Positions 14,001-24,829 of a stretch of DNA of 64,000 nucleotides are shown in pieces. Numbering within the stretch: the stretch's first letter is position 1; each line of letters starts with the position of its first letter. The stretch comes from Nothopassalora personata (Eukaryota; Ascomycota; Dothideomycetes; Mycosphaerellales; Mycosphaerellaceae). The position numbers and the translations under genes are program-made. Below the pieces are notes generated by a model. It was not told where the DNA came from and searched no databases. It worked only from the letters and a program-made list of their open reading frames with translations. The stretch is taken from positions 2,046,001 through 2,110,000 of the forward strand of contig CM066290.1 in NCBI GenBank assembly GCA_033816765.1. Direction: 5' to 3'.

Positions 14001-14283
14001 CATCTGCTTCCACAGGATTGGCGTTGAAGAACGGTGCATCGAAGAGCCGAGGATCTTCTTCCAGCAGATACGCCTTCGCAACGACATTGGTCGAGCCGTG
14101 ACGTTCGCCATCTTCGTGATAGAACGCTCCAAGTCCAAGGCGGTCTTTAGGAATGTCGCAAAGAACGTCTCGCGGCTGTTTGAGAAGCAACCATAACTTT
14201 GACGGTGATGAAGCACCACCTGGAAAGCGACAAGAAGACCCAATGATAGCAATAGGCTCATTCGTCCTTAATTCTGACCCCAT
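2069..14283 (-). CDS. Hybrid PKS-NRPS synthase (KS-AT-DH-MT-ER0-KR-ACP-C-A-T-R*)
   Basis: Join of exon 1 (14283-6449) and exon 2 (6350-2069), 4,038 residues, typical of fungal PKS-NRPS hybrids. The first in-frame ATG is at 14283; the frame opens two codons earlier with GTG. KS: C182, H321, H368 (DTACSSSL, EAHGTGT, GHLEG). AT: GHSSGE, S654. DH: H987 and D1173. MT: SAM motif EVGGGSAG near 1446. A 500-residue stretch holds a degenerate ER. KR at about 2140-2340 keeps S2283, Y2294 and K2257, but its nucleotide loop reads SLVSTLG. ACP: DVGIDSL, S2479. C: HHIAMDG near 2733. A: TSGTSGVPKA, YGPTE, YRTGD and K3573 (NGKVDR). T: GGSS, S3636. The terminal reductase-like domain reads TGADTFLG and GLTACK, with Leu at the catalytic Tyr site. 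Such enzymes build a methylated polyketide, couple it to an amino acid and, with this R* type, release a tetramic acid. No trans-ER gene is in the window. Confidence 0.95.
6351..6448 (-). other. Intron joining PKS and NRPS halves
   Basis: A 98-nt intron on the minus strand, with donor GTGAGT at 6448-6443, branch-like GCTGACC, and acceptor GCGTAG ending at 6351. Splicing joins CG to A and reads GPMTRAQA-R-IWIADH, which is the conserved start of a C domain (compare the usual PMSxAQSRxW). Without splicing, the PKS half stops one codon after AQA and the NRPS half lacks its first C motif. Confidence 0.93.
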
Positions 14284-14989
14284 ATCCACCGTGTAATGGA
14301 AAGTGCTTTGGAGAGAAATTGACCGTGGTCCATGAGAGGAGGATGCAGACTATCCCTCACAATGCCAAAGTGGCAATCTGACTGGCTCCGTCTCTACGAC
14401 CACTCTCCTGTAGCGATGCTATCAGCTCATACGCCGAACTCGTCGGATCGAGGTCGGCCTGCCATGATCCTCGAGGGGTGGCCATGGCTGGCAATCCAAG
14501 GGCCTGGCTGGTCAGAATTGGGCGCGGATTTCTTGAAGTCGATGGTGCCATCTTCGCTACTAGTGCCTACGGCTGTTGAGCTGGACTGTAAAAGTGCAAG
14601 TGTCGACAAGTTCCACTATAGCCCCGGAGCTGTAGTAGCGAAATTGACAAGGTAGGCCAAATTTGTGTAGGGATTTCTACTGATAAGTAGACTTTTGTAC
14701 TCAAGTAGAGGGAACGACGACGCCACTATCGTCTACTCGTGAGTGACACTTTCTAGCTGGTTGCTATTGAAATGTCCGCAAGTAGTCGTATCCGGCTGAT
14801 TGTGAGCTGAAATGCCACTATTGACACTGATTCTAATCAGCCATGTCCCAAGTCATTCCTATATGATACTGCCCGAGAGCAGCAACCGCAGCTCAAGATG
14901 CCACACCCTTATAAGGTACGGAAGCCATAACTAGGTACGGGACGCGATTGCCGACGCGCTCGAGATGCTAGTCTTTGCGCTCTTTTTTA
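14284..14989. promoter_or_regulatory. PKS-NRPS upstream region
   Basis: About 700 bp without RIP, containing the PKS-NRPS promoter on the minus strand. Visible signals are weak: a TCTACT/AGTAGA hairpin with a GATA loop at about 14677-14692, and a direct repeat of AGGTACGG at about 14914 and 14933 that could bind a zinc-cluster regulator. Short open frames here match no family I know and look accidental. Before the transposon island arrived this was probably one half of a promoter shared with the P450 at 38230 (inference). Confidence 0.5.
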
Positions 14990-15960
14990 TGCCACTTGGT
15001 ATCACGATCTAAGTGCAATTAGGCTTCGGTCTATCAAACCTTAGGCATCAACTGCGAAAAGACAGGTGGCTTTAATTAGTTATCTACAGCCTTTTTATTT
15101 ATAGCAATCTTTATGTTAGGAACCGCTGTACGTTATCCCAACCGGGCTTGGATCTTTGCAGAGATGTCTCAAACTCGTTGAGAAGGTAGTGGTCCTAAAC
15201 AGTATATAGTGTATACTTGAAATGAGTTAAGCACGAGGCTCCTATCTACTCGTAAAGAAGCGTCGTCTATATAGTGCCATGTCTTGGCGTAACTGATCAG
15301 TCCAAGCAGACTGATCACGAGCAGTCCGACCAGACCGGTCGTACCGAAACAGATCGGCTCCGTCGTCTTCCCTAGCGCTCCGTTTCGCTAAATGAGTGGT
15401 CGTAGGTTCTCCACGAATCAAACCGTAACACTTTACTCTTAGATAGACATATATAGTATACTACTAGCTTGTTAAATACCTAATATATAAGCCTAAACTA
15501 AGTAAATAAGTTAACTAAACAATTAGCTTGTTATAATGCGATAGTTATAAGTCTAAAAGACGCTTAATAGAACTTTACTACTAACTAAAGAACTTCTATA
15601 AAGCTTTATTACATTATTATTAAAATTAGAGGTATATATCCTATCCCTATTAAATACCTATCGTATAGTAGGATAATACCCCTAGTAGACCTATAAGGAA
15701 ACTTCTATTAGACCTATTTAAGTTATTATAGACATATCTAGCTTACTAGTACTACTAGTAGATACTATTATCCTTAAGAGTTATAACTAATAGGATAAAT
15801 TTAACTATTAGTTAGAGCTCTATACTAAGTCTATAAACATCTAGAAGTATATAGATCCTTACTAATTGGTATCTAAACTAGTAGACTAGTCTACTTATTC
15901 TTCGAGAATATCTAATGAGTATATACTATACTAAATACTACAACTATTAATAGGGAGCTT
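14990..15960 (+). repeat. Left arm of a long inverted repeat bracketing the transposon island
   Basis: Reading outward-in, this arm matches the reverse complement of 37550-36420 with many transition differences: blocks such as TTAATTAGTTATCTA, CTTTACTCTTAGATAG and CTAGAAGTATATAGATCC are shared. The match jumps over the solo LTR at 15114-15430 here and the one at 36937-37385 on the other side. Arm length without these is about 640 bp. The outer 110 bases keep CpA and TpG, while the inner part is heavily mutated. This may be the terminal inverted repeat of an old DNA element. The remaining old sequence between the arms is at 16565-16707, 23891-24179 and 36353-36419. Confidence 0.65.
15114..15430. 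mobile_element. Solo LTR, family E copy 1 (TSD CTTTA)
   Basis: A 317-bp unit starting TGTTAGGA and ending CCGTAACA, flanked by the exact 5-bp duplication CTTTA (15109-15113 and 15431-15435). It shares long blocks with 30953-31284, for example GAGCACGAGGCTCC (first base differs here) and CATGTCTTGGCGTAACTGAT. No internal coding region accompanies it. Many CpA and TpG sites remain, so it is younger or less mutated than its surroundings. Confidence 0.85.
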
Positions 15961-15962
15961 AG

Positions 15963-16564
15963 ATTATAGAATAATTCCTAAAGAGCTTAGGAGCTAAATT
16001 ATTTATAAGAAATGCGGAACAATACGTACGTTAGCCTTATCTAAGCGCTTAGACTACTTATACTTAGACTACCTAGACTACTTAGACTACTTAGACTACT
16101 TAGACTACTTAGACTACTTAGACTACTTAGACTACTTAGACTACTTAGACTACTTAGACTACTTAGACTACTTAGACTACTTAGACTACTTAGACTACTT
16201 AGACTACTTAGACTACTTAGACTACTTAGACTACTTAGACTACTTAGACTACTTAGACTACTTAGACTACTTAGACTACTTAGACTACTTAGACTACTTA
16301 GACTAATTACTAATATCTATAAATTTCCTTTATATATAGGAACGCTAAGAACCCATTATAGTTTTAATAAGTTTAACTTACTATTTAATATTATTATTTA
16401 GAATATATCGTAATATAACCTCTACTATATTATTTCTTAAGTCTCTATAAGACTAAGACAGTACTACTCTATTACTCTTTCTCGATGTCTTATTACCCTA
16501 AGAATAAACTACTTAAGCTTATCTTCTAAACTTAGAATATTATTAGGTTATACTAAACCTAATA
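15963..16564 (-). mobile_element. LTR of family A with expanded 9-bp minisatellite, reverse orientation
   Basis: The right part (16319-16564) is the reverse complement of the constant module of the family A LTRs and ends with the reverse complement of TATTAGGTTTAG. The left end resembles the reverse complement of the variant LTR at 23142-23537, including CTAAGCGCTTAGAC. A 9-bp array fills the middle. The left boundary is approximate, and no clean target duplication was found. Confidence 0.65.
16064..16306. repeat. 9-bp minisatellite, 27 copies of TTAGACTAC
   Basis: Copies run head to tail; the block 16082-16297 is 24 identical units, and the edges hold imperfect ones (CTAGACTAC, TTAGACTAA). 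The same motif occurs only a few times, as AGTCTAATTAGTCTAAGC, in the related LTR near 23400-23460. The perfect homogeneity within otherwise diverged DNA points to recent expansion. Confidence 0.97.
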
Positions 16565-16707
16565 AGAGAATTTATTAGTAAAGGTTATAAAGACTAAATG
16601 ACCGTATTATACTAGGGCTATATTACAGATCTTTTTAACATACTACTTAGTATGCTTACTAAATAATAGATAGTTCTAGTTACGCTTCTACTTATTATAT
16701 AGAGAGA

Positions 16708-17133
16708 TGTTAGGTTTAGTATAACCTAATAATATTACAAGTTAAGAAGACAAGCTCAATCGGGTTTGTTCTCGGGCCGATAGGAAGTCGAGGGAGAGTA
16801 ATAAAGTAGTAGCTGTCTTGTCTTGTAAAGACCAAGTAGCAGTGAGGTAGAGGTTAGGTTATAGTGTATTCCAAATAGTAATATTAAACAGTAAGTTGAA
16901 CGCCTCTAAACCGTAAGGGTTTTTAGCGTTCCTAAATATAAAGGAGACATTGCTAGTCTTTAGTCTTAATTACTAAGTCGCTAGTAAGCGAGTGATTACG
17001 AATTACTAAGTCGCTAGTAAGCAAGTAATCGCGAATTACTAAGTCGCTAGTAAGCGAGTGATCTTGTGCGGCGTACGTGATCTCTATAGCTAATAGTTAG
17101 GCGTGCCGTCGTGGCCTAATCCGACCTGTAATA
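16708..17133 (-). repeat. Left LTR of A1 (426 bp)
   Basis: Runs from TGTTAGGTTTAG to CCTGTAATA. It has a constant module to about 16952, then three copies of a roughly 33-bp unit built on ATTACTAAGTCGCTAGTAAG (about 16968-17063), each able to fold as a hairpin. The LTRs of A2 (428 bp) and A3 (424 bp) have the same layout in reverse orientation. Confidence 0.9.
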
Positions 17134-17210
17134 CTATCCCCCTTCTAGCCTAGCTTCGTCCCGAAGCTTATATAAGATAATATGCTGTCCCCTCTTCGCG
17201 GCCTATAACG

Positions 17211-17720
17211 ATGTCTTCTTCTTCTTCTAAAAATCGTCTCCGGCTCGCTAAGGAAATTAACGAACACGGTCGTCTAGTAGATCTCGCGTATAACTATTGT
17301 TTCTTTAACGGGTTATCCTATGTCGCTATAGAAGGCAACTTTCGGCTTCGGTATTCGGAGTATGTTCGTCGCGGGCGTAAGTGTATAAACCTATCCTAGG
17401 AGTCTCTTAATAAGACTCGGGAGGAGTACCGGAAAAAGGTTAAAAAGGATAAGGAGGAGCTTACGGAGATCTTAGCACGGTTAATGCGGGACAAGGCAAT
17501 ACTTTACTAAGCGGAGGAGCGCGCGCGTAAGAAGGCGCAGTGTCTAGAGGCTGAAATAGAGGCCTCTAGAGAGATTAAGGACGTCGATTGTCCTACTACC
17601 AATACGACTATTGGCCTCTCTCCTACTATATAGTCCTCGATCGACTTTATTAACAACGTGATCGACTTCTCCGTTCCTTCTAGTTCTACTAGGTAGCCCG
17701 TTGTAGGTGTTGTTTTCCTT
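17211..17720 (+). pseudogene. Antisense accessory reading frame of element A1, RIP-broken
   Basis: Opposite to gag-pol, this frame starts MSSSSSKNRLRLAKEINEHG and continues past four or five in-frame TAG/TAA codons to about 17720. The stops sit where a C-to-T change of CAG or CAA would put them, so the parent frame was probably open for about 165 residues. The middle is highly charged and helical in character (TREEYRKKVKKDKEELTEIL, then a KKAQCLEAEIEASREI segment), suggesting a coiled coil. I do not recognise the family. Its place between pol and the 3' LTR, on the other strand, suggests an accessory gene of the element. Confidence 0.55.
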
Positions 17721-20700
17721 TAAATTCTTGGATTTTTTATTAACAATTTCGTAGGTTTTCTTTTAGTTCCTAGGTATTCTCTAATTCGTAGTATTCTTTC
17801 TATTTAACAAGGTATCGCTAACCTTTCTTATCTAGGATTCGTTCGACTTCGAATTCGTTTTCTACTTCTAGCTCGAAATGGAAGCTTTCCTAGTAGGGTG
17901 TTTTAGCGTCTACGGGTTCTAACTTAGAGATGTAGAAGACTAGGTGGATTTTTACGTTAGGTAGCAGCCGTAGACGGTAGGTAGCTAGTCCTATAACTTT
18001 ATTAATGAAAAATGGTCCGACCTTAACGTAATCTAGTTTCTTAGTCTATCTTCTTATTCTTAAGTTTTTTTTATAAGGAGATAGACCTTATCCCCCTCTT
18101 TTAGTAGAGGTGCTATTTTTCTTGTATCTTACCGTTACTAAGACAGTTTATATTATGTATCTTCGATCGCCTTACGTGTTTCTTTATACACTTCCTTAAG
18201 AGTATCCGTCGTTACGATTGCTCTTTCGGCTTATAGGTAAGATCTAGGTGTTCCGAATAGGTTAGGATCTTTACTAAAGTTCGTATAGAATAGTGTCGTT
18301 AAAGTTATCTCCGATTTGTAGTTATTTAGTATAATTTGCGCCATTAGTAGTAATAAAACCTAGTTGTCTTATATATAGTTAATGTAGTGTCGTAGGTATT
18401 GTTCTAGCGTTTAATTTATCCTTTCGGTTTGTCCGTCTATCTCCGGATAATATGCTATTAACAGCTTATGTTTAATTCCGATCGTTCCTATAAGCGTCTT
18501 CTAGTAGTTCGATGTAAATAGCTTATCTCTATCCGTTATAAACGCTTAAGGGAATCCGTAGTACCGGATAAGTCTCTCTAGTACGAGGTATCCGAGCTAC
18601 TCTACATTATATGTCTCTAATGTAGGAATGAAGTATGCGTATTTTATAAGTCTATTAACTATAACTAGTATTATGTCGTGTAGTTGTTTCGTAACTTAGT
18701 CTCTTAACGGTAGGAGTTTCGTAATAAAGTCTATTATAACTTCGTCCTATAGTTTCGTCGGTAGTGTCCTAAACTGTAGGTAACCGTATTTTGCATGTCT
18801 CGTAGCCTTGTTTCGTTAGTAGTGTACGCATTATTTAATGTAGCGTAACACCTTAAGTCTTATCTATAGGAATGAGAAACTACGTTGTATTAGGTCTAGT
18901 GTCTTTGAAGTTCTAGAGTGTCTATAAGTTAGTCCGTCGTAATGTTGTCGTATACATTCTTCTTCTCGATCCTTTAGTACCTAGTATTTTCCTTACGATA
19001 TAGGGAATTGCTCGTCCTTATCGCTTAATATCCGTACGATGTTATTAAATTCTCTTATGTTAGCGCTAAGACTTCCGTCGGGGTTTATCTTTAATATTTT
19101 ATGTTGCACTAGTTCTTTTCCTTCTATATAGTCGCTTCTTCGACTTAGCGCGTCGGCGCGGCCGTTCTCTCTTCCTAGAGTATATTTAATTTCGAACTTG
19201 TATTACCCTAGCAGCTCCGACTAGCGGGCTTGCCTTCGGGTAAGCTCTTTCGTCGTCGTAAAGTACGTAAGATTCTTATAGTTAGAAAGAATCGTTAACT
19301 TCGGTAGGCCCTCGACATATACTCTCTAATGTTACATAGTAGTAACAATGGCTAGAAGCTCTTTATTATAGATGTCGTAGTTCTGTTCCGCTGTAGTCAT
19401 TTTCCGGGAGTAATAGGCTACTAGGTGTCTCTACCTATCGTGTGTCTATATTAGACACGCGCCTATTACTATATTAGACGCATCGGTCTCGATGTAGACT
19501 TCCTTACTACTATCGAATAGTCGAAGCGTAGGGGCTAAAGCGCATTGTCCCTTAAGTTTCTTAAACGCTTTAATCTGTTCCTTTCCCTATTTCTAGGTAA
19601 CGTCTTTTCTTATAAGTATCGTTATTAGTGCTACTATCTTTACGTAATCCTTAATAAATTTCCGGTTATAGTTCGCTAGTCTAAGGAATAATTGTACGTC
19701 CTTAACTGTTTTTAGTTCTAGCTATTCTCTAATTAACTATGTCTTCGTAGGATCAATCGTTATCCCTATAGTGCTAATAATAAAGCCTAAGAATTTAACT
19801 TCCTTCTTATAGAATTCGCATTTCTCGGGTGCTGTCTTAAATCCTAAACGCGTAAGTCGTTCGAATACATCCTAGACTTGTCTTATATAATTCTAAAGGG
19901 ATCCTTTCGTATAGACCAATATGTCGTCTATGTAAGCGATGACGTATACATCGAGTAGGTCTCTAAGTGTCTCGTTAACAAGGTCCTAATAGGATGCGGG
20001 TGCGTTAGTTAATCCTATTAGCATAACTAAGAATTCGTAAAGTCCGTATCTTATCCTAAGAGCGGTTTTCCATTCTTCTCCTTCCGCTATTCGTATAGCG
20101 TAGAAGGCATCTCGTAGGTTAATCTTCGTGTACTAGTCCGATCCGGTTAATCTATCTTATGCTTCTTCGATGTTAGGTAGCGGGTATCGGTTCTTAATCG
20201 TAATCTCGTTTAACTTCCTATAGTCTTGTACGAGTCGTAACTTCCCGTTTACTTTTAGAACGAACATATATAGAGTTCCTACACTTAAGGTAGATCTTCT
20301 TATCTATCCTTTAGCTAGCTTCTCCTTTAGCTATTCTCGTAGGGTCTATAGCTCTTTCTTAGACATTTAATATAGGGGTCCCTATAGAGGCTCTTTCCCT
20401 AGCTAAATGTTTATCTTATGATCCTATAGTTAGTGCTTAGGTAAGGCATCCTTACCTCTTTCCTCTTTAAAGAGTCGCGACCACTTGCGATACTCCTTAG
20501 GAATACTTAACTCTAAGATGTTAGTATCCTTCGATAGTGCGTTACTTCTATCACTACTAGTGACTTCGTAACCCGGCGGCCCTACGCTAGTGTCTATCCC
20601 GGTCGAAGGTAGTTCTTCTATCCTTCTAGTCGGCGTAAGCTATATCCTATTTAGCTGTCTCTTTACCTTATCTACTAGCAAACGCTACCGCTACGTAGGC

Positions 20701-23141
20701 TAAATGTCGATAACGTAGTCGTATTCCCTAAATGTAAGTACTCCTCTTCTCTAGTCGATTACTAGGTTATGCTTTCTTAACTAAGGCATACCTAGTACGA
20801 TGTTATAACTAGCTATATTAGTAATATCTAAGATAATCTCCTCGTAGTGCCGTTAGATAGCAAGTAGTAGCGGTATCGTCTCGCGCTCTACAATAGGTAA
20901 GGATAATCCGTCTACCGCGATTAATTTATAACCCTCTTTCTTCTTATAGGTAGCGATCCTATGTCTTATAATAAATGATTCGGAGGTAAAGTTCCCGCTC
21001 GCTCCGGAATCTATTATAGCATCTATCTTATGCCCGTTAACGATAATCTTAGTTCGAAACACTATTGTCGTTAGTAATGCTTAAGCCTTCTCTATGTCGC
21101 ATAACTCCCTTCAGTCGCTCATTCCTAGGGAGTTGATCCTTTTCCCTATTCGTATATAGAACGTCGTGCTTCGTGTCTCGAGGCCTCCGCTTAAACCTAG
21201 CGCGAGCCTTTCTGTGTCCACATCTATATTTAGTAACGTTCCTAGATCTTCTACGTTCCTAAGTAGAGTACGCGTGCGTACTATACTATGTTTCGCAATT
21301 CATTTAATATAAATGTTCCTAACGGTATAAGGTATCCGGTACCTATTATTCGGCTTCCTATCGGTAGTCGTTCTATAATAGCGGTTGCTAGATTCTCGGT
21401 TGTTTCCATAAGTAGGTATCCCTAGGCTATGCCTCGTAGGGTGTCGAGTGTCTTATTAAACTTAATAGAGTGTAGCATTCTTCGTCCACCTATCTTAGGT
21501 AGGAATTCTTCGTGCCTTCTTTATAGGTGTACGATTATGTCGTATAATTTCTTAGGTGCATTAATCGTAAAGGTTAGTTATCTGTTGTCGTCGTTAGTGT
21601 CGCTCTCTTCTCCTTCGGAGGAATCTTTTTCGCTTAATTCTTCCGGATCCTAGTCTTCCTCGATAGTATCTAGCCCGGTGGTTTCTTAACTTTCTTCCTA
21701 TAGTTCCGGTAACTACGATCCGTTCTATCCTAGGTCTTGGTTTTCCTTATCGCTTCTATTATCGTTAAAGTAGGATTCGTCGATGTCCACTTCTCGGAGC
21801 GTGGCGTTTTGCCTATACGTCGCTCCTAGGGTTCCTCTTAGTTACTAAGGCTAATACCCTACGCCTAACTTCGCGGCGTAGTAAACTTAACACGAGTCTT
21901 AGTAATAGAATCGCTAATGAAGGCTTCTATAACTATTTCGAGATTCGGATTCGATCTCGTAGTCGACTCTTCGTGCTATTATGTTAAACTGTCGTAGTTG
22001 GTTCTTCGCATTAAATGGAATAACCACCATTTACTGCCTATAGTATCCTCCTTGTCCTTCTAAGGGGTCTAGGAGAGGCGTCGTGCTTCTGTTACTAGCT
22101 CTCTCCCCTACTCTCCGAGTATAGTCGGTATCTCCTCGAGATCTAACGCTACTCTTAGATTTACTAGTTCGGGGTTGTATTATGTTAAACTGTTCGCGGC
22201 GCACTATATTCTTACCGCGACAGTCCCTTACTAGGTAGCTAGGTTTACTACATCCGTAGCAAGTTCGTGTTTCTTTCGAACTCCGGGATGCTCTATTCCC
22301 GTTACTGTTCCTAATCTTACGACCTTTCTCGGTAACGTCGAGCTCCATTAGCTATAGTCCGTAGTATAGTTTATCCCTAGGCTTATTGTTATAGTTGTCG
22401 TAGAAGCCTCTATTGCAGTTATCGTAGCCTAGTGTGTATCTAGCTTTTCCGGATACCTTAGAGTCGTATCGTCGTTCTATAGCTCTTTCGTAGAGCTTAT
22501 CGTTAAGATCGATCGTAACTCTAACGAGGTCGCCTAAGCTATCGATCTTCCGACCGTCCCTTATTAACTCGTCCTTAACATGCTCCTTTAGTCCTCTTCG
22601 GTATATAACTTAAAGTGCTTTATCGTCCCAATCGGTAAGTTGCGCGTATTCCTAGAATTTGGCAGCATATTCGGCAGTAGATGTCTTCTAGGTCAAATGC
22701 TAAATGACACGAACGGCAGTAGCGATCTCATTAGAGACACTAAAGACGCTCTTTATAGCATGCTTAAGATAGTTGTATAACCTGAAGATTCTGTCGGCAT
22801 TGTCTTCTCCGTTGCTATCTAGGTATTTCCTAAGGAATAGTTTGACCCAATGCTATGCTCGTCCTCTTAAGAAGGTAGTAGCAAAGATAGGCTTAAGGTT
22901 CTTAGGCATGGAGTTGAATAAGAAGTACATATCTATCTAAGAGACCTAAGTGTCGAACTTGTCTCGGTCGCTATAGTAGTATTCTAGCTTACTAACCTTA
23001 AGGGTATCGTTGCCTATATAAGTAGCTAAGGCATTAATAGCATCGTTCGCGGTCTAAGGTCGTCGGGCTCTACTTACTTCACTAGGGGCGGGTGTTCCCC
23101 GTTTACTCTATTGGTCTCCTATCGTAGAGGGCGTTCAAAGC
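17721..23141 (-). pseudogene. Gag-pol of Gypsy element A1, RIP-broken
   Basis: Read right to left: gag with a zinc knuckle near 22220-22261 (CYGCSKPSYLVRDC, where His is now Tyr, a CAC to TAC change), then an aspartic protease at 20853-21062 (DSGASGNFTSE, catalytic DSG intact), then reverse transcriptase with an intact YIDDIL motif near 19915-19945, and RNase H and integrase regions towards 18000. Stops interrupt every frame, so no protein can be made. Codons lost are mainly Gln and Trp, as RIP predicts. Confidence 0.8.
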
Positions 23142-23885
23142 TATTAGGTTTAGTATAACCTAATGATATTACAAGTTAAGAAGATAAGCTTAATCGGGTT
23201 TGTTCTCGGGCCGATAGGAAGTCGAGGGAAAGTGATAAAGTAGTAGCTGTCTTGTCTCGTAAAGACTAAGTAGCAGTAAGGTAGAGGTTAGGTTATAGTG
23301 TATTCTAAACAGTAATATTAAACAGTAAGTTGAACGCATTAGAACTATAAGGGTTTCTAGCGTTCCTAAATATAAAGGAGATTCGTAGATCTCGGTGATT
23401 AGTCTAATTAGTCTAAGCATAAGCAGTCTAATTAGTCTAAGCATAAGTAGTCTAATCGCTCCAAGTCTAAGCGCTTAGGCAGGATCTAGTCACGTGTATG
23501 TCTTGTCTAATGATTCTAGGGTCCAGCGGGAATCATTCCGTAATAGAGAGTAATAAAGCAGTAGCTGTCTTGTCTTATAAAGACTAAGTAGCAGTAAGGT
23601 AGAGGTTAGGTTATAGTATATTCTAAATAGTAATATTAAACAGTAAGTTAAACGCCTCTAAACCGTAAGGGTTTTTAGCGTTCCTAAATATAAAGGAGAC
23701 ATTGCTAGTCTTTAGTCTTAATTACTAAGTCGCTAGTAAGCGAGTAATTACGAATTACTAAGTCGCTAGTAAGCGAGTGATCGCGAATTACGAAGTCGCT
23801 AGTAAGCGAGTAATCTTGTACGGCGCACGTGATCTCTATAGCTAATAGTTAGGCGTGCCGTCGTGGCCTAATCCGCCCCGTAATA
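23142..23885 (-). repeat. Right LTR region of A1, chimeric (744 bp)
   Basis: The first part, 23142-23537, is a variant A LTR: the constant module followed by an AGTCTAAT-type repeat module and the end CCGTAATA. It is followed at once by 23538-23885, which is the standard A LTR lacking its first 90 or so bases. The whole is still bounded by the AGAGA duplication of A1, so the chimera arose within the inserted element. Confidence 0.75.
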
Positions 23886-24179
23886 AGAGACTCTATAGCT
23901 AGGTACCTACTTCTATATAGTAAGTAGGAAGTACCTACTAAGATAATTATATTTAGTATAGTTACATTTAAGTATTTTACCCTATAACATAAGCTAGTCT
24001 AAGTACTAGTTGTTAATCCTTTATACTTAGCTCTTTTATAGTCTAGATAACTTAATTATAAGCTATCTCTTTAATAGTATATTATCTAGTCTATACTATC
24101 CCTTTAGTACTAAGTTTTTAGCTCTAAGAGTAGGTTTACTATACATAAGTTCTTATCCTAGCTTATTTATTGTTCTAAT
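23886..24179. other. Old repeat remnant between A1 and G2
   Basis: AT-rich, heavily RIP-mutated DNA with no recognisable gene. It includes the target-site copies AGAGA (23886-23890) and CTAAT (24175-24179). It is probably part of the interior of the old inverted-repeat element into which A1 and G2 inserted. Confidence 0.4.
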
Positions 24180-24550
24180 AATGTCTACTAACTACCCTAT
24201 GTAGGCCTGTCCGAGTTATGGTGGTATGGAGCGGTGCTTACGTAAGCAGGGGTATTTGCCGGTCCCGGGACCGGGAAATCAGGTCACGTGACGAGTAGCG
24301 TAGTAGCTAGATAAAACAAGAGGATTAGTAGACCTAAACCCCTATGCCCTCTACTCGAGAGGTATAAATTGAATTGTTACCTTTATGCTACGCTTATAAT
24401 ACTTAGCTACGTAGTATATATCTCAATAGCTATACTAGGTCCTACTAGCTTGCCTAAATGTCTAATTAAACCTAAATGAAATTAGGGCAAGTTAGACCTA
24501 AGGGACCCCCCTCTAAACCTAAGGTTAACACAACCTATTAGTCGTTAATA
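24180..24550 (-). repeat. Left LTR of G2
   Basis: Pairs with 35977-36347. In coding sense it starts TATTAACGAC (ancestral TGTTGACGAC by comparison with the right copy and RIP direction). It holds a cluster of three palindromes at 24235-24292. Confidence 0.9.
24235..24292. promoter_or_regulatory. Three-palindrome cluster in G2 left LTR
   Basis: Three perfect palindromes within 58 bp: TGCTTACGTAAGCA (24235-24248), CCGGTCCCGGGACCGG (24259-24274) and GTCACGTGAC (24283-24292). TTACGTAA is a known fungal bZIP (Yap-type) core and CACGTG a bHLH E-box, so this may be the LTR's promoter control region (inference). Confidence 0.55.
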
Positions 24551-24829
24551 TATCCTCCCCTATTACGAACCTGTCCTTAGGTTCTAAAGCAGTAAGTCCG
24601 GGCACTATAGGTAGCGCAGTTAGTCGCTATAAGCTAAGGTAGTCTTATAGCAGTATAGTAGCTTACCCTACCATTTAGCTTAACATATAAGATGTTAGGC
24701 AATCCTAGGGCCTACTAGCGACAGTTTATAAAGATCGAAAGGATCCTTCTAATAGAGACCGTAATAGTAACGTTAATAATCCGCGACTCGCGCCCGTCGC
24801 ACTACGTTATCGTATACTACGAAACTAGC

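Larger units (their letters stand above)
16708..23885 (-). mobile_element. Full-length Ty3/Gypsy element A1 (TSD AGAGA)
   Basis: Bounded by the exact 5-bp duplication AGAGA (16703-16707 and 23886-23890). In coding (minus) sense the 5' LTR is at the right and the 3' LTR at the left, where a purine tract (AAGGGGGATAG) precedes the LTR start TATTACAGG. Inside are gag, protease, RT and integrase remnants on the minus strand and a separate plus-strand reading frame next to the left LTR. Two further copies, A2 and A3, lie at 41855 and 51872. RIP has broken all frames. Confidence 0.9.

Noticed and set aside
2069..14289. Separate PKS (from 14289) and NRPS (from 6367) genes
   Set aside because: A well-formed intron joins them and restores the C-domain start; the NRPS frame alone lacks that motif.
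14332..14655. 107-codon frame upstream of the PKS-NRPS, and small frames at 37814-38351
   Set aside because: No recognisable domain, overlapping frames on both strands, and position in promoter DNA.
16064..16306. Telomeric or subtelomeric repeat
   Set aside because: TTAGACTAC is not the fungal TTAGGG motif and the array is inside an LTR flanked by retrotransposons.
16968..17063. CRISPR-like array of ~33-bp repeats
   Set aside because: Three contiguous hairpin repeats without unique spacers, inside a fungal LTR.
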